Assembly (NCBI RefSeq): GCF_030230605.1
Contig: NZ_JASPDO010000022.1
Location: forward strand, 1-45,597
Reading direction: 5' to 3'
Source: Brevibacterium sp. UMB1308A
GTDB taxonomy: Bacteria; Actinomycetota; Actinomycetes; Actinomycetales; Brevibacteriaceae
DNA: 45,597 nt
Positions 41,402 through 45,597 of the stretch are shown here, one piece after another (position 1 is the stretch's first letter; each line of letters starts with the position of its first letter). The notes beneath the pieces are model-generated. The model did not search any database and had not been told where the DNA came from. It saw only the letters and a list, made by a program, of their open reading frames with translations. Made by a program: the position numbers and the translations under genes.

Positions 41402-42040
41402 ATGGACCCCAGGGACCTGTGTTGCGTCAGCAACGAACTCACGGTGCCTGGGGTCCTTTCTGCTTACCGCAGTGGACTCTTCCCTATGGGGCTAGGTGAA
41501 CAGGGGAGTGGCCCAATAGGGTGGTGGTCGCCCGTGAATCGTGGGGTATTGCTCCCTGGGGGCTTGCGCGTGAGTAAGAGCCTGCGGAAGTCGATGCGCC
41601 GGTTCACGTTTTCTTGTGATGCCGCCTTTCCCGAGGTCGTTGATGCGTGCGCTGACCCAGACCGTCCGGGCGCATGGATCACGCCAGCTATTCGCGATTT
41701 GTATTGCAAGCTCCACGACCTAGGAGTTGCACATTCGGTTGAAGTCTGGCGGGATGGCTGTCTGGTAGGTGGTCTCTACGGCGTGTGGTTGGGAAGGCTG
41801 TTCGCCGGCGAATCGATGTTTCACCGTGTGACTGATGCGTCGAAAGCGGCACTTGTAGAGCTGGTTCGTACCCTGGATGCCGAGTGTGGCGATACCTGGA
41901 TCATCGACACGCAGTGGCAAACCCCGCACTTAGCGAGCTTGGGTGTGTCGCAGATGTGGGCGGGCGAATACCGTGATCGGCTTGAGCTAGCGCTACACGA
42001 TGTAGATTTTTCAGGAATTTCCCATAAATCGGGCAGTTAA
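41402..42040 (+). CDS. aat: Leucyl/phenylalanyl-tRNA-protein transferase
   Basis: This 212-residue enzyme adds Leu or Phe to the N-terminus of proteins with basic first residues, marking them for ClpS-ClpAP. Motifs are SAYRSGLFPM, IGWWSPVNRGVLLPGGLRVSKSLRKS (ends IGWWSP and SKSLRKS), GGLYGVWLGRLFAGESMF, DASKAALVELV and IDTQWQTPHLASLG. The N-terminus is short: an in-frame TAA at 41381-41383 leaves ATG 41402 as the first start. A long hairpin covers codons 1-19, and TAAACT at 41381-41386 may be the -10 box. Confidence 0.9.
   Translation: MDPRDLCCVSNELTVPGVLSAYRSGLFPMGLGEQGSGPIGWWSPVNRGVLLPGGLRVSKSLRKSMRRFTFSCDAAFPEVVDACADPDRPGAWITPAIRDLYCKLHDLGVAHSVEVWRDGCLVGGLYGVWLGRLFAGESMFHRVTDASKAALVELVRTLDAECGDTWIIDTQWQTPHLASLGVSQMWAGEYRDRLELALHDVDFSGISHKSGS
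41404..41456 (+). promoter_or_regulatory. Long RNA hairpin over the first codons of aat
   Basis: The arms GGACCCCAGG (41404-41413) and CCTGGGGTCC (41447-41456) are exact complements. The loop adds ACC/GGT, GTG/CAC and TTGC/GCAA pairings, and TTTC follows. It could terminate the erpA transcript, or control aat initiation, although it lies in true aat coding sequence. Confidence 0.55.
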
Positions 42041-42050
42041 CGTGAATTTC

Positions 42051-42067
42051 TACCGCATGTAGCGGTA
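42051..42067. promoter_or_regulatory. Small inverted repeat between aat and ctaC
   Basis: TACCGC (42051-42056) and GCGGTA (42062-42067) are exact complements around ATGTA. It lies 11 bases after the aat stop with no T run, so an operator or mRNA hairpin is as likely as a terminator. Confidence 0.4.
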
Positions 42068-42154
42068 AGGTGTATTCGTCAAGGTTTGTGCTCGGACTTT
42101 TTGGCTGGCTTTTTGCCGGGCATTACGGTTCGACTAGGTTTCGAAAGGCTGCAC

Positions 42155-43044
42155 GTGGATTCTCCGAATCAGCCAGTACGCAAGCCCGGCGCACGCTGGG
42201 CTAAGCGAGTTGGCGTATTAGGCGGACTAGCCAGCACGGTACTTCTCGCAGGTTGTACAAAAGAGCAGTGGGAAGTCGGCTTCTTCCCCCCAGAATCAAA
42301 AGGTGCAACTAGCCACACCGACCATTACATCGCGTTGTGGAACGGTAGTTGGATCGCGTTGCTGGCCGTAGGTGCTATCACCTGGGGCCTCATGCTGTTC
42401 TGCATCATTGCTTACCGCCGTCGCAAGAATGACCGCGGTCTGCCCGTTCAGGTGCAGTACAACATGCCGGTTGAAATCATGTACACCGTTCTCCCCATCA
42501 TCTTGGTTGTGGGCTTCTTCTTCGCAACTGTGAACACACTCGACAAAACGGTGTATGACGACACGCCAGGCGAAGTGAAGGTCGAGGTTGTTGGTAAGCA
42601 GTGGGCTTGGGACTTCAACTATCTGACTGAAAACGCGTACTACGGCGGAAAGCAGGTCAACCTCGACGGGACCGAACAGCCTGGAATCGACGCACCGACT
42701 CTGTACCTCCCATCGAACACCGACGTCGAGATCGAACTGCGGTCTCGCGATGTCATCCACTCATTCTGGGTTCCTGCATTCCTCGAAAAACGTGACATGA
42801 TCCCAGGTCGCACTGAGAAGATTCACCTTCGCATGGACAAGGAAGGCGAATACCTCGGAAAGTGTGCCGAACTTTGCGGTGAGTTCCACGCAGAAATGAT
42901 CTTCAACGTCAAGGTTGTTCCTCTTGACGAGTACAAGGCGTACACCGAAAAGCTCAAGGCCGAAGGCAATGAGGGTCGCCTCGGACCAGAGCTGGACCGT
43001 ACCGAATGGTACAAGAACCCTTACACCAAGGAAGGGGATAAGTA

Positions 43045-43045
<1 letters not shown>
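42155..43045 (+). CDS. ctaC: Cytochrome c oxidase subunit II
   Basis: This 296-residue lipoprotein holds the CuA electron-entry centre of the aa3 oxidase. I start at GTG 42155 ([11 protein letters not shown]), where AAAGG lies 6 bases upstream. The signal peptide ends at lipobox LLAGC near residue 33. Two membrane helices follow (about 60-85 and 105-125). The CuA site is the cluster [12 protein letters not shown] with HSFWVPAF before it, and WAWDFNY is the electron-entry tryptophan segment. The gene overlaps ctaD by one base (TAATG). Confidence 0.95.
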
Positions 43046-44753
<1,708 letters not shown>

Positions 44754-44757
<4 letters not shown>

Positions 44758-45155
44758 AATCAGCCGGATGGATCATGCTGACCACTGCGTTCTTCTTCAT
44801 TCCAGTGGGTATTGTGTACGGGTTCCTGACCGACTTCCAAGAAATGGTTGGTTTCCCTGCTCTTATCGTGACCGGCCTCATGTCGATCATGGTTGGTGGC
44901 TACATTCTCTTGCACCACAAGAGTGTTGGCGACCAGCCTCAGGACAATGAAGCTGGAGAAATCTCTGACGAGGTGTATGAGTACGGGTTCTACAGCCCAT
45001 GGTCGTGGTGGCCAATCGTGCTTGCTACCGGTGCAGCTATTGTCTTTATCGGAATCGCAGTTGGCTTTTGGATTACGCCCTTCGGAGCTGCGATTGCACT
45101 CGTGGGTCTTGTAGGTCTTGTTTACGAATACGACCGTGGAGACCACGCGCACTAA
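44754..45155 (+). CDS. ctaF: Cytochrome c oxidase subunit IV (CtaF, actinobacterial)
   Basis: This small subunit of the actinobacterial aa3 oxidase has 133 residues and four helices (around residues 6-26, 32-52, 83-102 and 104-122). The family segments [15 protein letters not shown] and [14 protein letters not shown] are visible. The ATG overlaps the ctaD stop by 4 bases. It closes the ctaC-ctaD-ctaF run, and a terminator follows. Confidence 0.93.
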
Positions 45156-45172
45156 TCTCATATAGATCACTG

Positions 45173-45207
45173 GGGGCCGCAGCGTTTTTACGCTGTGGCC
45201 CCTTTGC
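45173..45207 (+). terminator. Terminator of the ctaC-ctaD-ctaF operon
   Basis: GGGGCCGCAGCG (45173-45184) pairs with CGCTGTGGCCCC (45191-45202), with one G-T pair, around TTTTTA. TTTG follows. It lies 17 bases beyond the ctaF stop. Confidence 0.88.
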
Positions 45208-45252
45208 GTATCTGGGGGTTAATGCTCAAAATGTGTGTATGGGCCTGGCGTG
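45208..45252. mobile_element. Possible inner end of the IS element
   Basis: The spacer between the ctaF terminator and the transposase stop should hold one end of the IS. Its AAAATGTGTGTATGGG stretch near 45230 is a candidate terminal repeat, but the other end is outside the window, so no repeat or target duplication can be confirmed. Confidence 0.35.
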
Positions 45253-45597
45253 TCAGGGGTGTCTTCCTGCCCATCCTTGTCGGAGTTTGATGCCGTCTTC
45301 GTAGGTGAAGCCGGTGTCGTATTCTGCGGGTCCGAGGGGTTCGTCGGGTTGTGTGTTGGTGTGTGGTTTTGGTGGGTTCCAGTGGGTTTCGGTGACGAAG
45401 TCCCAGGGGTTTTTGGGGTTGTGTGTGGCTTTGTAGAGCAGCCAGTCGATGCCTCGGCGGGCGTGGTTGATGGTGAGTCCGCGGTGGTTTCTTAGGAAGT
45501 TTTTGATGGCTTTGTTCGGACCTCCTTCTAGCGAGTTGATTGTGTTCGCGACTGGTTGGGTTGTGTGGGTGTTCAGCCAGGTGAAGAGCTCGTTAGT
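45253..45597 (-). CDS. Transposase, IS1249/IS256-like, N-terminal part outside window
   Basis: This is the last 114 residues of a mobile-element transposase on the minus strand; it runs in from the right edge. The reading begins TNELFTWLNTHTTQPVANTINS and holds NSLEGGPNKAIKNFLRNHRGL, like the conserved C-terminal NxxEGxN...RDHRGL region of IS1249-type transposases (IS256 superfamily, with the catalytic Glu in this segment). Later parts read INHARRGIDWLLYKAT and WDFVTETHW. Codon usage differs from the neighbours: third positions are strongly C/A, so the plus strand looks G/T-rich. That fits recent arrival. Whether it is intact cannot be seen. Confidence 0.8.
   Translation of the reverse strand, partial: TNELFTWLNTHTTQPVANTINSLEGGPNKAIKNFLRNHRGLTINHARRGIDWLLYKATHNPKNPWDFVTETHWNPPKPHTNTQPDEPLGPAEYDTGFTYEDGIKLRQGWAGRHP

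Noticed and set aside
45235..45495. Glycine/valine-rich open frame on the plus strand
   Set aside because: It is antisense to the transposase; its odd composition comes from the C/A-rich third positions of that gene.

Overview
The window looks like the chromosome of an actinomycete (Actinomycetota), most probably in or near the order Micrococcales. The evidence is a mycothione reductase gene, the glnA2-glnE pair, a HtaA/HmuTUV heme-uptake locus, a ctaC-ctaD-ctaF oxidase cluster, a polyphosphate glucokinase, an LPRTG-type wall-anchored protein, and frequent GTG and TTG starts. GC content looks moderate by eye. I cannot name the genus from the sequence alone.

Layout. (1) 1-7330 is a heme/iron island. 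A leftward run of genes (hmuT, hmuU, hmuV, a membrane-anchored surface protein and a HtaA-domain protein cut by the left edge) is joined by 3- to 4-base overlaps or an 11-base gap. It is divergent from a rightward gene for a secreted, sortase-anchored HtaA-domain protein. Two DtxR/IdeR-like boxes and a perfect inverted repeat lie between the divergent genes. (2) 7331-13232 is a transport block: an OFA-type MFS carrier, a tetR gene upstream of a 14-TM MFS exporter, and a divergent P-type metal ATPase with an unusual TPC motif. (3) 13296-20145 holds housekeeping genes: tRNA-Pro(CGG), a MOSC protein, an acyl-CoA ligase, a Nif3-like protein with a zinc-ribbon coiled-coil protein, yaaA, rnpB, ppgK and map. 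(4) 20210-28956 is a nitrogen block: ald, a small SPOR-like gene coupled to glnA2 and glnE, then mtr and glnA1 on the other strand. (5) 29132-37783 holds an RDD protein, a DUF4191 protein, lipA, lipB, a small membrane-anchored protein, and the leftward genes pepA, lpd and sucB. Lipoate synthesis therefore sits beside two lipoate-linked enzyme subunits. (6) 37852-45155 holds pyrD, a DUF3043 protein, an M20 peptidase, an ErpA-like Fe-S carrier, aat and ctaC-ctaD-ctaF. (7) The right edge carries the 3' end of an IS1249/IS256-type transposase gene.

How it fits together. The heme island is a complete route for capture and import: surface HtaA-domain proteins, a binding protein, a permease and an ATPase, probably repressed by iron. 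GlnE is expected to modify GlnA1 but not GlnA2, so both the modifying enzyme and its target are here. LipA and LipB would supply the lipoyl groups on the two lipoyl domains of the E2 protein, and Lpd would re-oxidise them.

No wholly new multi-gene system is evident. The strongest unusual signals are: a 72-base exact inverted repeat shared by the two HtaA genes; their lack of histidine in the HtaA domain; the hmu-linked surface protein with a long basic cytoplasmic tail; and a recurrent leaderless-promoter layout (TANNNT six or seven bases before the start codon, with no ribosome-binding site) at seven or more genes, in one case built into the terminator of the preceding gene.
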